DNA from: Oscillospiraceae bacterium
Lineage (GTDB): Bacteria > Bacillota_A > Clostridia > Oscillospirales > Oscillospiraceae
Direction of reading: 5' to 3'
Length of the DNA: 12,122 nt
Assembly (NCBI GenBank): GCA_016302005.1
Contig: JAEDOK010000043.1
Location: forward strand, 1-12,122
The notes under the pieces were generated by a model. That model was not told the DNA's origin and made no database searches. It saw only the letters and a list, made by a program, of their open reading frames with translations. How positions within the stretch are numbered: the stretch's first letter is position 1; every line of letters begins with the position of its first letter. This document shows, piece by piece, positions 1-6,409 of the stretch. Made by a program: the position numbers and the translations under genes.

Positions 1-51
1 GACCCGATCCGCCCAGTTGGTCTCTGTGTCGATCACAGCGAATGTTTCCAT
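1..51 (-). CDS. DEDD-type 3'-5' exonuclease-like protein, N-terminal fragment (runs off the window)
   Basis: Only the first 17 codons are inside the window, reading METFAVIDTETNWADRV from an ATG at 51 down to 49. The stretch VIDTET looks like the Exo I motif (DxE) of DnaQ-like exonucleases, in which the Asp and Glu bind the catalytic metal ions. The start is well supported: on the minus strand an AAAGGAGAG ribosome site lies a few bases upstream, and a good promoter lies at 82-110. The gene points away from the hydrolase at 180. The frame is certain, but the exonuclease assignment rests on one short motif, so an unrelated protein starting with a similar strand is possible. Confidence 0.55.
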   Translation of the reverse strand, partial: METFAVIDTETNWADRV

Positions 52-81
52 ATTTCTCTCTCCTTTGGTGACTTATCGTAT

Positions 82-110
82 AGTATATCGGGAAAAGCAC
101 CGAAAGGCAA
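82..110 (-). promoter_or_regulatory. Promoter of the exonuclease-like gene
   Basis: On the minus strand, TTGCCT (105-110) and TATACT (82-87) are separated by exactly 17 nt, which fits a sigma-A-type promoter. It lies about 30 nt upstream of the ATG at 51, with the ribosome site between. Confidence 0.6.
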
Positions 111-179
111 GCCCAAAAGGGTGAAATGAGGAGTTCCTCTCCATGCGTTCTTTGGCGCGCCTTTGAAAAGAGGGAAAAA

Positions 180-917
180 GTGAACGTTCTGGAAGAGTTG
201 TATAAGAGAGGTTTTATGGTTTCTGAATATTTTGATCTCCACAGCGTTCCGGCGGTGCTTTACGGGGCACGAGCGGAAAAGGTTTGGCTCTTTGTGCACG
301 GGAAGTGCGGCAATAAGGAGGAGGCTTCCGACCTCGCGGAGCTGCTTTGTCCAAAGGGATATCAGGTCCTCGGCATTGATCTTCCGGAGCATGGTGCGCG
401 GAAGGGATGCACGGAAAAGCTGCTCCCGTGGGTGGTCGTTCCCGAACTGCAAGGCGTATTGGCGGAGCTTAAGCAGCGGTGGAAAAGTGTTTCGTTGTAC
501 GCCAACAGCATCGGCGCTTATTTTTCTCTGCTGGCGTTTCCGAATGAGCGGTTTGCGAACTGCCTGTTTGTCTCGCCGATTTTGGATATGGTTGCCCTGA
601 TTGAACGGATGATGGGGTGGGCATCCGTGGGCGCGGAACGGCTGCAAGCGGAACAGGAAATCCCGACGCCCTTCGGAGAAACGCTCTCATGGGCGTATTA
701 TACTTATGCCAAAGAACACCCAATTCAAAAATGGGACAGCCCGACCGCGATCCTCTACGCAGGAAAGGACAATATGACCGAGCGCGCAACGGTGACATCG
801 TTTGCGGAGCGATTCGGCTGCACACTGCAAATCTATGAGGAGGGTGAGCATTGGTTCCATACCGAAAAGCAGCTTGCTGTTTTGCGGGCATTTGTCGAGA
901 GGGAAGGGCTTGCATGA
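180..917 (+). CDS. Alpha/beta hydrolase (lysophospholipase/esterase-like)
   Basis: A serine hydrolase of the alpha/beta fold, 245 aa from the GTG at 180; substrate unknown. Visible elements are the oxyanion His-Gly in LFVHGKCGNKEEA (about residue 40), the strand and turn GIDLPEHGARKG, a nucleophile elbow LYANSIGAY with Ser110, a likely acid in YAGKDN (Asp197), and the terminal His in GEHWFH (His224 or His227). The elbow is A-N-S-I-G, so the first glycine of GxSxG is Ala. No signal peptide is seen, so it is probably cytosolic. Start choice: GTG 180 has AGAGGG 5 nt upstream. ATG 216 (AGAGAGG 4 nt upstream) and ATG 126 (weak ribosome site) are in-frame alternatives. Its stop overlaps the next ATG (ATGA), so the two are translationally coupled. 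The fold is confident, the reaction is not. Confidence 0.85.
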   Translation: MNVLEELYKRGFMVSEYFDLHSVPAVLYGARAEKVWLFVHGKCGNKEEASDLAELLCPKGYQVLGIDLPEHGARKGCTEKLLPWVVVPELQGVLAELKQRWKSVSLYANSIGAYFSLLAFPNERFANCLFVSPILDMVALIERMMGWASVGAERLQAEQEIPTPFGETLSWAYYTYAKEHPIQKWDSPTAILYAGKDNMTERATVTSFAERFGCTLQIYEEGEHWFHTEKQLAVLRAFVEREGLA

Positions 918-1465
918 AGTATGTTGCCGATCTCATTACCGGGCTGCGTATCATTGCGGCAATCGCGATACTTTTTACCATTCCGTTTTCTGTGCCGTTT
1001 TTCGTGCTTTACGCCGTCGGCGGGCTTTCCGATATGATCGACGGCACGGTCGCACGCAGGTGCGGTTCTGCGGGAGACTTTGGTGCAAGACTGGACAGCA
1101 TTGCTGATTTGCTGTTCTGCGCTGCGGCGTTGCTTCAGCTTTGGAAAATATTTCCCGCCTTTGTGTGGTGGGCAGCGGGCACGATCGCTGCAATCAAAAT
1201 GACTGCTGCGTTGATTGGCTTCGCTCGATTCCGCAAGCTATGCCTCCCCCATACGCTGCTGAATAAAATCATCGGTGCGGCGGTCTTCCTCCTGCCGTGC
1301 TTCTACCGTTGCAGCTTTTTTGATGTGCTATGCTATGCCGTAAGCGCAGTCGCCTTTCTTGCGGCCGCGGAGGAATTGCTCTGCGCGATTTGCAAAAAAA
1401 TGTTCGACGCGGAGCGAAAAGGTTTCCTCTTTGACATCGCTTCGCACAGGAAATCAAGAAATTGA
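914..1465 (+). CDS. CDP-alcohol phosphatidyltransferase family membrane protein
   Basis: 183 aa. This integral membrane family transfers a phosphatidyl group from a CDP-activated lipid to an alcohol, making phospholipids such as phosphatidylglycerol phosphate, cardiolipin or phosphatidylserine. The signature D-x2-D-G-x2-A-R-x8-G-x3-D-x3-D is complete: Asp40, Asp43, Gly44, Ala47, Arg48, Gly57, Asp61 and Asp65. Hydrophobic segments flank it at about residues 10-37, 66-100 and 115-158. Length matches short PgsA-like members. The ATG at 914 shares ATGA with the hydrolase stop, and a GA-rich ribosome site (about 898-908) lies inside the hydrolase gene. Pairing with a hydrolase suggests lipid turnover, but that is inference. 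Which alcohol it uses cannot be read here, so no gene symbol is given. Confidence 0.9.
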   Translation: MKYVADLITGLRIIAAIAILFTIPFSVPFFVLYAVGGLSDMIDGTVARRCGSAGDFGARLDSIADLLFCAAALLQLWKIFPAFVWWAAGTIAAIKMTAALIGFARFRKLCLPHTLLNKIIGAAVFLLPCFYRCSFFDVLCYAVSAVAFLAAAEELLCAICKKMFDAERKGFLFDIASHRKSRN

Positions 1466-1475
1466 GGGAAGACCC

Positions 1476-1484
1476 TGCTATAAT
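1476..1484 (+). promoter_or_regulatory. Extended -10 promoter element of the AraC-type regulator
   Basis: TGCTATAAT is a perfect TGn-TATAAT extended -10 element. At 17-nt spacing the -35 position (1456-1461) is AAGAAA, which is poor, so the extended element would have to carry the promoter. Transcription would start near 1491, giving a leader of about 20 nt that includes the AAGGGGAG ribosome site. Confidence 0.5.
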
Positions 1485-1510
1485 ACAGCCATACGGAAGG
1501 GGAGAAGCCG

Positions 1511-2392
1511 ATGGACTGGATCAGCGGAATACAGCGTGCGATTGATTATACCGAGGCACATCTGACGGACGAGATCGACTATGCAGCAGTGGCGAGGGAG
1601 GCCGCCTCGTCGGCGTTCCATTTTCAGCGGATGTTCAGTATGCTTGTCGGCTATACGCTGGGCGATTATATCCGTATGCGACGGCTGTCCCTTGCCGCTG
1701 ACGAGCTGCATCGGACGGAGGATAAGGTCATCGACATTGCGCTGCGCTACGGCTACGATACGCCGGAGAGCTTCACCCGTGCCTTTACCCGCTTCCACGG
1801 CATCATCCCGACGGAGGCGCGGCGCGGGGGAAACATCAAGTCCTTTTCCCGCCTTTCCGTAAAACTGATTTTAGACGGAGGCAACCTGATGAATTACAGA
1901 ATCGAAAAAAGAGACGCGTTCAAGGTCATTTGCAGAAAAAAACAGGTCAACAAGCCCCAAGGCGACACGGCAACAGCGGACATTTCGGCGTTTTGGGACG
2001 CGTGCGGTCGGGATGGTACGATGGAGAAGCTCTGTAAATATGCGAGCTTTGACAGATTTCACGGCATCCTCGGCATCTGTTTTTCCACTGAGCTGGAGGC
2101 TTCCGGCTTCCCCTACGGCATCGGAGCGGAGTATAACGGCGCTCCAATAACGGACGAGGGCTTTGACCTTGTGGACATTCCCGCCCATACCTACGCCGTG
2201 TTTGAATGCAAAGGGAAAATGCCGGAAGCGTTCAAAGAGACCTACAAGAGAATCTGCACGGAGTTCTTTCCGCAGAGCAGCACCTATGAATACGGCAGCG
2301 GGATCGAATTAGAGGTCTACCCCTCGGCAGAGGTACAAGACCCGAACTATACCTGCGAAATCTGGATTGCGGTGAAGGAAAAGCGCAGATAA
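1511..2392 (+). CDS. AraC-family transcriptional regulator with C-terminal GyrI-like ligand domain
   Basis: 293 aa. Residues 5-108 form the double helix-turn-helix of the AraC/XylS family: the first helix pair is around DYAAVAREAASSAFHFQRMF, the second around KVIDIALRYGYDTPESFTRAF, ending FHGIIPTEARRG. Residues about 128-290 (from MNYRIEKRDAFKVI to CEIWIAVKEK) match the GyrI-like/effector-binding fold, which binds hydrophobic or cationic drugs in relatives such as Rob. The DNA-binding domain is N-terminal, as in Rob. The ATG at 1511 follows GGAAGGGGAG at good spacing and the gene has its own extended -10 element. No exporter lies directly beside it, so it acts elsewhere or on itself. The domain assignment is strong; the target genes are unknown. 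Confidence 0.92.
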   Translation: MDWISGIQRAIDYTEAHLTDEIDYAAVAREAASSAFHFQRMFSMLVGYTLGDYIRMRRLSLAADELHRTEDKVIDIALRYGYDTPESFTRAFTRFHGIIPTEARRGGNIKSFSRLSVKLILDGGNLMNYRIEKRDAFKVICRKKQVNKPQGDTATADISAFWDACGRDGTMEKLCKYASFDRFHGILGICFSTELEASGFPYGIGAEYNGAPITDEGFDLVDIPAHTYAVFECKGKMPEAFKETYKRICTEFFPQSSTYEYGSGIELEVYPSAEVQDPNYTCEIWIAVKEKRR

Positions 2393-2423
2393 GACTGCGC
2401 GAACATTGAAACAGAACAAACAG

Positions 2424-2470
2424 CCCCGCCGAATTCCTCTTTGCCTGATGCAAAGAAGAATTCGGCGGGG
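2424..2470. terminator. Large hairpin between araC-type gene and recQ, probable bidirectional terminator
   Basis: CCCCGCCGAATTC (2424-2436) pairs perfectly with GAATTCGGCGGGG (2458-2470). After one mismatch the stem continues for seven more pairs (2438-2444 with 2450-2456), closing a 5-nt loop. No U-run follows on the plus strand. On the minus strand the stem is followed by a moderately T-rich stretch (GGCTGTTTGTTCTGTTTC), so it may serve recQ read-through better than the AraC gene. It sits 31 nt after the AraC stop. Confidence 0.6.
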
Positions 2471-2473
2471 TAT

Positions 2474-2700
2474 CTGTAGGGCGGGGACATGTTCTGTTGA
2501 ATCAGCGGCTCTGTCTGCGCGGGCGAAGCCCGCTTGCCAATCGCCTTGATTCCGCCACTCCTTTTTGCTCGCTTCTTCCGCCGCAGGCGGCGCTCGCAAA
2601 CGTCCCCCCCGCCGACCGCGTAAGCGGCAGACCGTGCGGATGAACAGGCTGGTACGCATTCGGTAGTTCCTGCACCGGCGGGGACATGTCCCCGCCCTAC
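2474..2700. repeat. MITE-like composite repeat with 17-nt inverted ends
   Basis: The stretch is bounded by GTAGGGCGGGGACATGT at 2476-2492 and its exact reverse complement at 2684-2700. Between them lie several small hairpins: GCGGGC-GAA-GCCCGC at 2519-2533, CCGCC-GCA-GGCGG at 2578-2590 and CCGC-GTAA-GCGG at 2616-2627, plus a run of seven C. The right end holds a complete unit (2665-2700) whose core is the 20-nt perfect palindrome at 2677-2696; it is identical over 36 nt, in reverse orientation, to 12074-12109. I see no credible gene inside. This explains most of the 322-nt gap between the AraC gene and recQ. Confidence 0.75.
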
Positions 2701-2714
2701 CGGGGTTGTGCAGA

Positions 2715-4517
2715 TCAGTATTTGCGGAGGACTTCTAAGAACTTATCGCCGTATTTGGCGAGCTTTACCTTGCCTACGCCGGAAATATTGAGTAGTGCTT
2801 CGGCGGTTTTGGGGCACTTTTTGCTCATATCGGTGAGTGTTGCGTTGGAGAAAATCATATATGCCGGAACGCCCTCTTGGAACGCAAGCTCATTTCGGAG
2901 CTGTTTGAGCGCGGTAAACAGGGCGGCGTTCACGACGGTTGGCATCTCTGCGCGTGTCTCCTTCTTTTGCTGCTTCGGAAGCTTCATGCACAGGTTGACA
3001 CTGCCGTGCAGAATATCAGCGCTCTTTGCGGTGGCTTTCAGAATCGGGTAATCTGTACCTTCCGTTACGACATACCCTTTCTGGTCCAAAAAGTCGATCA
3101 TATCCCGCAGCCGCTTTTCCGTGCAGTCCTTCATGATGCCGTAGGTTGTTTGGCTGTCCAGTCCAAGCCGCAGCAGGCGCTCGTTCTTGCTCCCGCGCAG
3201 GATGTCACAGATCATTTTTTTACCGAAGCGCTGTCCTGTTCGGAGAATGCATGACAGAATCTTCTGCGCGTCTACCGTAATATCGACTGTCTCATACTGT
3301 GTCAGGCAATTGGAGCATTTGCCGCAATAATTCGCAGACTTCTCTCCGAAGTATTTCAGAATGAAGCTGCGCAGACAGTCCTGCGTTTTGCAGTAATAGG
3401 TCATCTGCTTCAGCCGTTCCTGATCCTTTTCGCGGAGGAGGCTCTGCTCCGCAGGGGACAGCTCTGGATTTGCTTCACTGTTCTCAATCAAAAACTGATT
3501 GGTGCGCACATCCTTCCCGCCGTAAAGCAGTATACAGTCCGCTTCTTCGCCGTCACGCCCTGCTCTGCCTGCCTCTTGGTAATAGCTCTCCATATTTTTC
3601 GGCATATTATAATGAATGACATACCCCACATTGGACTTGTCGATCCCCATGCCGAATGCGTTGGTTGCGACCATGATCGTCTTTCGGTCAAAAACGAAAT
3701 CCTCCTGATTGGTTTTCCGTTCCGCGTCGGATAAGCCGGCGTGGTATCTCGTCGCGGAGAAACCGTTCTTGTTCAGAAGCGTGCAAACCTCCTCCACGGC
3801 ACTTCGGGTAGCGCAGTATACAATGCCCGATTTTTCCTGACGCGCATGAAGCAGTGCAAGCAATTTCTCGTCTTTGGAGTTTGGCTGCAAAACCGAGAAG
3901 AACAGATTGGGACGGTCAAAGCCGGTCGTTACGGAAAGTGCGTCCTGCAAGCCCAAAAGCTTTTCGATGTCCTGCTTTACCTCCTGCGTCGCGGTGGCGG
4001 TAAACGCGGCGACGATGGGACGGACGGGAAGGGAAACGATAAATTCGCTGATCTTTAAATAGCTCGGGCGGAAGTCCTGCCCCCATTGAGACACGCAGTG
4101 CGCCTCGTCCACGGCGACCATAGAGATCCGCCGCTCCCTGCATAATGACAGAAATTCCGGCGTCATCAGCCGTTCGGGTGCGACATAGATCAGCTTGTAT
4201 TTTCCGTTAGCCGCATTTTCCATCGCTTTGGCATACTGCGCTGCCGTCAACGAGCTGTTGAAAAAAGCTGCCGGAACACCCGCCTGCACAAGAGCGGTCA
4301 CTTGATCCTTCATCAGAGAAATCAGCGGAGAGACAACAATGGTGATACCGTCGAACAGCAGCGCCGGCACCTGATAGCATATGGTTTTTCCGGCGCCCGT
4401 GGGCATGACGCAGAGCGCGTCCCTGCCGGAGAGAAGACAGTCCACGATATCGTCCTGCCCGGCGCGAAAGGCGGAATGCCCGAAGTATTCCTTCAATACG
4501 GTAAGCTTTGAATCCAT
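2715..4517 (-). CDS. recQ: ATP-dependent DNA helicase RecQ
   Basis: 600 aa; a 3'-5' DNA helicase acting in recombination and replication-fork repair. Domains in order: helicase core with Walker A PTGAGKT (39-45), DEAH box (137-140) followed by the aromatic-rich loop (SQWGQDFRPSY), motif III TATAT (173-177) and motif VI QEAGRAGRDG (314-323); a zinc site with Cys381, 398, 401 and 404, spaced x16-x2-x2 as I recall for E. coli RecQ; a winged-helix RQC region (about 410-510); and a C-terminal HRDC domain (about 525-600) ending ISGVGKVKLAKYGDKFLEVL. Start choice: ATG 4517 has AGGAG 8 nt upstream. The frame stays open to 4622, but the likely promoter (4566-4594) lies inside that extension, so the longer form is unlikely. 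It stands alone, transcribed toward the hairpin at 2424-2470. No damage is seen. Confidence 0.97.
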   Translation of the reverse strand: MDSKLTVLKEYFGHSAFRAGQDDIVDCLLSGRDALCVMPTGAGKTICYQVPALLFDGITIVVSPLISLMKDQVTALVQAGVPAAFFNSSLTAAQYAKAMENAANGKYKLIYVAPERLMTPEFLSLCRERRISMVAVDEAHCVSQWGQDFRPSYLKISEFIVSLPVRPIVAAFTATATQEVKQDIEKLLGLQDALSVTTGFDRPNLFFSVLQPNSKDEKLLALLHARQEKSGIVYCATRSAVEEVCTLLNKNGFSATRYHAGLSDAERKTNQEDFVFDRKTIMVATNAFGMGIDKSNVGYVIHYNMPKNMESYYQEAGRAGRDGEEADCILLYGGKDVRTNQFLIENSEANPELSPAEQSLLREKDQERLKQMTYYCKTQDCLRSFILKYFGEKSANYCGKCSNCLTQYETVDITVDAQKILSCILRTGQRFGKKMICDILRGSKNERLLRLGLDSQTTYGIMKDCTEKRLRDMIDFLDQKGYVVTEGTDYPILKATAKSADILHGSVNLCMKLPKQQKKETRAEMPTVVNAALFTALKQLRNELAFQEGVPAYMIFSNATLTDMSKKCPKTAEALLNISGVGKVKLAKYGDKFLEVLRKY

Positions 4518-4565
4518 CTTGACCGCTCCTGTCGTATCTTTTTTCGTGTCTATTGATGCAACTAT

Positions 4566-4594
4566 AATATAGCAGATCGCTGCGGCGTTGGCAA
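4566..4594 (-). promoter_or_regulatory. recQ promoter
   Basis: On the minus strand, TTGCCA (4589-4594), a 17-nt spacer and TATATT (4566-4571) preceded by TGC, an extended -10. This predicts a leader of about 40 nt before the ATG at 4517. Confidence 0.6.
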
Positions 4595-4632
4595 TGCCGA
4601 ATCCATCGCAATGAGGCAACAAATGCGAAACA

Positions 4633-4657
4633 TGTCAAGAGGACGGGTCCCTTGACA
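4633..4657. other. Imperfect hairpin upstream of recQ
   Basis: TGTCAAG (4633-4639) pairs with CTTGACA (4651-4657). After a bulged A, GGA pairs with TCC around a CGGG loop. There is no T-run on either side, so it is not a typical terminator. It begins the repeat-filled part of the 384-nt gene-free stretch 4518-4901; the rest of that stretch holds the recQ promoter, the facing repeat pair and a short dispersed repeat. Confidence 0.4.
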
Positions 4658-4670
4658 CGTTCTCACAGAC

Positions 4671-4754
4671 GGCACGCCGAGTTGTCGTGCCCTACGAGCG
4701 TTGGTCCGACCCTCGCTGTAGGGCGCGTCGACTCGGCGCGCCGGTGCAGGAACT
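4671..4754. repeat. Facing pair of palindromic repeat units
   Basis: The left unit (4671-4695, minus orientation) is GGCACG-9 nt-CGTGCC followed by CTAC. The right unit (4718-4754, plus orientation) is GTAG, then GGCGCG-9 nt-CGCGCC, then GGTGCAGGAACT. As reverse complements the two 25-nt cores agree at 21 positions. The A-T pair in one stem is a G-C pair in the other, so pairing is kept. The spacer between CTAC and GTAG can itself fold (AGCG-TT-GGTC-C-GACC-CT-CGCT). Confidence 0.7.
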
Positions 4755-4833
4755 GCTGAGCGCGTATGGGTGATCGCACTCCCAAAAGGGGTGTGCCGCA
4801 TCCGTCACGCGGGTTCTTCACGGACGGCTGCGC

Positions 4834-4852
4834 TGCGCTCCTTGCAATGACA
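4834..4852 (-). repeat. Short dispersed repeat (TGTCATTGCnAGGAGCGCA type)
   Basis: On the minus strand this reads TGTCATTGCAAGGAGCGCA, matching 18 of 19 positions with the plus-strand copy at 7902-7920. It lies about 50 nt past the stop of the MerR gene. Repeats beginning ATTGCGAGGAGCG are, from memory, common in intergenic DNA of Clostridia. Confidence 0.6.
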
Positions 4853-4901
4853 AAACCGCAATGGGAGGCGTGGGGTGTTCACAGCCGTGATGCAAACGGT
4901 G

Positions 4902-5639
4902 TTACGCTTCTTGCTTGCTGCAATAGTGTTCGATTGCCTTGGAAGCGAATTCCGCGGTGCCCTCGCCGCCGTAAGCGGCAATGTTGGCTTTGAAGCGATC
5001 ATCGCAAACATACATCTGCCCGAGGCTGCGGAGAATTTGCGGTGTGCAGGGATAGTAGTGCTCGGTGATGCATCGGCGCAGCTTTTCCACCAAAGCCTGC
5101 GCGGCGTCTGATTCGGGCGAGAGGTGTTTTACCTTGCCCATCTCGGCGAATACCTGCATCAGACTGTCCGCCGCTGCCTGTTTTTCGACGTCGGTCTGCT
5201 GCGCGGCTTTTTCTGCGTACGCTTGGTATTCCCATGTTTTTCCCCAACGGGCTTTGGCTTCAGCGGCGTATTGCTCAAGCTCGGTCTTATCAAATGCGGA
5301 AAAATTCATGTTGTTTCCTCCTGTCAATAGCATTTCGCGGGCAAAGGAGATCAACTCGTCAAGATGCTTTCGCTGCAGCTCCAAAAGACCGATCTGCTGC
5401 GCAAGCGCCTGCTCCCGATCAAAGTTCGGGCTTTCCAAAATGGTTTTGATCTCCTTTAACGGAAATTGCAATTCGCGAAACAGCAAAATGGTTTGCAGCC
5501 GTGCAAGGGCGGCATCGTCATACAGCCGATACCCGGCAGCCGTGACTGCGGTCGGCTTCAAAAGCCCGACGGCATCGTAGTGGTGCAGCGTGCGCACACT
5601 GACACCGGTTAGCTTGCTTACTTCTTTCACTGTTCGCAT
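4902..5639 (-). CDS. MerR-family regulator with TipAS ligand-binding domain
   Basis: 245 aa. Residues 1-70 are the MerR winged helix-turn-helix, with the signature VSVRTLHHYDAVGLLKPT and AGYRLYDD. Residues about 75-105 form the long dimerising coiled coil (REQALAQQIGLLELQRKHLDEL). Residues about 115-243 match the TipAS antibiotic-recognition domain (WGKTWEYQAYAEKA, then ITEHYYPCTPQILRSLGQMYVCDDRFKANI split over two helices, then FASKAIEHYC), as in TipAL, Mta and SkgA. Such proteins activate promoters with long spacers when ligand binds. The ATG at 5639 has GGGAGG about 8 nt upstream; an upstream in-frame start at 5675 lacks this and would fall in the promoter. Its own promoter has a 19-nt spacer, so autoregulation is likely. 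No transporter adjoins it; the ligand is unknown. Confidence 0.93.
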   Translation of the reverse strand: MRTVKEVSKLTGVSVRTLHHYDAVGLLKPTAVTAAGYRLYDDAALARLQTILLFRELQFPLKEIKTILESPNFDREQALAQQIGLLELQRKHLDELISFAREMLLTGGNNMNFSAFDKTELEQYAAEAKARWGKTWEYQAYAEKAAQQTDVEKQAAADSLMQVFAEMGKVKHLSPESDAAQALVEKLRRCITEHYYPCTPQILRSLGQMYVCDDRFKANIAAYGGEGTAEFASKAIEHYCSKQEA

Positions 5640-5663
5640 TTGTTTTCCCTCCCGTCTGTGGAT

Positions 5664-5694
5664 AGTATAAACCATGACGTTGCGTGAGAGTCAA
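5664..5694 (-). promoter_or_regulatory. MerR-type promoter with 19-nt spacer
   Basis: On the minus strand, TTGACT (5689-5694) and TATACT (5664-5669) are separated by 19 nt instead of 17. This is the hallmark of promoters that MerR proteins activate by twisting the DNA. The spacer contains the small dyad ACG-CAA-CGT near its centre. It precedes the MerR/TipAS gene. Confidence 0.7.
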
Positions 5695-5698
5695 TAGG

Positions 5699-5727
5699 TT
5701 TTTTCAATTTTTTCTTTTTTTGAAAAA
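5699..5727 (-). promoter_or_regulatory. Possible UP element (stacked A-tracts) before the merR promoter
   Basis: On the minus strand, A-tracts of 6, 6 and 7 bases lie directly upstream of the -35 box, centred about 7.5-9 nt apart, then TTTTT. This resembles an RNA polymerase alpha-subunit binding element. The segment from here to 5839 holds nothing else I can name, apart from an AT-rich hairpin at 5797-5816 (GAATTTTG / CAAAAATTC, one bulge). Confidence 0.45.
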
Positions 5728-5839
5728 TTCGCCCAAAGGTTCGGTGGGCGCTGCTACGGGATCCGGAAAAAAAGAACCGATCTGCGCTGGAAAGGAGAAT
5801 TTTGCGGCAAAAATTCAAAGAATCGTAACAAATGACGGC

Positions 5840-5868
5840 TTGACGCGGAGAGGGTAGCGTGATATAAT
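5840..5868 (+). promoter_or_regulatory. Promoter of the marR-citrate synthase operon
   Basis: TTGACG (5840-5845), a 17-nt spacer and a perfect TATAAT (5863-5868). It gives a leader of roughly 85 nt before the MarR ATG at 5959. Confidence 0.75.
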
Positions 5869-5877
5869 GCCAACAAT

Positions 5878-5901
5878 TAACAAAAATACCTATAACTGTT
5901 A
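5878..5901 (+). promoter_or_regulatory. Possible MarR operator
   Basis: Just downstream of the -10 box, TAACTGTTA (5893-5901) is a 9-nt dyad, and TAACA (5878-5882) with TGTTA (5897-5901) forms a wider one. The position, overlapping the predicted transcription start region, would suit autorepression by the MarR protein encoded next. The dyads are short, so confidence is modest. Confidence 0.35.
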
Positions 5902-5958
5902 GGGAAATGACCGGCGGAATGTCGGCGTTATTAAGCAGTGAGAAAAGGAAGCGGCGGT

Positions 5959-6396
5959 ATGGATCAATTTTCTGAAATGGCGGAGCTGTATGCCGAGCAG
6001 CTTGGCAGCCGGATGCATTTGCAGATGGATCGTGAGGTTGCCCGCACGATGCACAACGAGGGGTATATTCTACGGTTCCTCAAGCGGCACGGTGCGGCGC
6101 ATCCGAAGGAGCTGAGCGATTTGCTCATGGTCAGCACGGCGCGGATGGCGGTTATTTTGAATGGTTTGGAGCGAAAAGGACTGATCGCCCGCAGCAGAGA
6201 CGCTGCGGATAACCGGCAAAAAACAGTCGTCATTACGGAGGCGGGCAGCGCAATCTTGGAACAGCGCTACCGGCATTTGCTCGCGTTTTTCGCCGAGAGC
6301 TTCCGAGAACTCGGGGAAGAGGATACGCGGGAATTCTTACGTTTGAATGAGAAGCTTGCGCGGATCGCCGCAGCGCAGATCGCGCACAATGGTTGA
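5959..6396 (+). CDS. MarR-family transcriptional regulator
   Basis: 145 aa, a typical MarR length. The winged helix-turn-helix spans about residues 35-95: HPKELSDLLMVSTARMAVIL is the recognition region, followed by the wing GLIARSRDAADNRQKTVVIT, in which Asp81 to Arg86 give the family's DxR-like signature. N- and C-terminal helices (about 5-30 and 100-140) would form the dimer and ligand cleft. MarR proteins repress by dimer binding to a palindrome and release on ligand binding or oxidation; no cysteine is present, so thiol-based oxidation sensing of the OhrR type is unlikely. The ATG at 5959 follows AAAAGGA about 9 nt away; a GTG at 5938 is an in-frame alternative. Citrate synthase starts 13 nt after its stop, so the two form an operon. 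Confidence 0.92.
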   Translation: MDQFSEMAELYAEQLGSRMHLQMDREVARTMHNEGYILRFLKRHGAAHPKELSDLLMVSTARMAVILNGLERKGLIARSRDAADNRQKTVVITEAGSAILEQRYRHLLAFFAESFRELGEEDTREFLRLNEKLARIAAAQIAHNG

Positions 6397-6409
6397 AAGG
6401 AGCAGTGCC

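Noticed and set aside
2309..2659. Minus-strand open frame of 116 codons across the AraC gene end and the repeat
   Set aside because: It runs through the hairpin at 2424-2470 and the repeat interior, overlaps a well-supported gene, and its product is Arg-rich and low in family-like features. It is typical of spurious translation of GC-rich repeats.
4518..4622. Longer RecQ beginning at 4622
   Set aside because: The extra 35 residues would span the predicted promoter at 4566-4594, lack helicase-family likeness, and the ATG at 4517 has a good ribosome site.
5728..5839. A riboswitch or T-box leader between the merR and marR promoters
   Set aside because: Some G-rich bits (GGTTCGGTGGGC) recall a T-box end, but the antiterminator consensus, a terminator with T-run and a downstream gene in the right place are all missing; the marR promoter starts after this segment.
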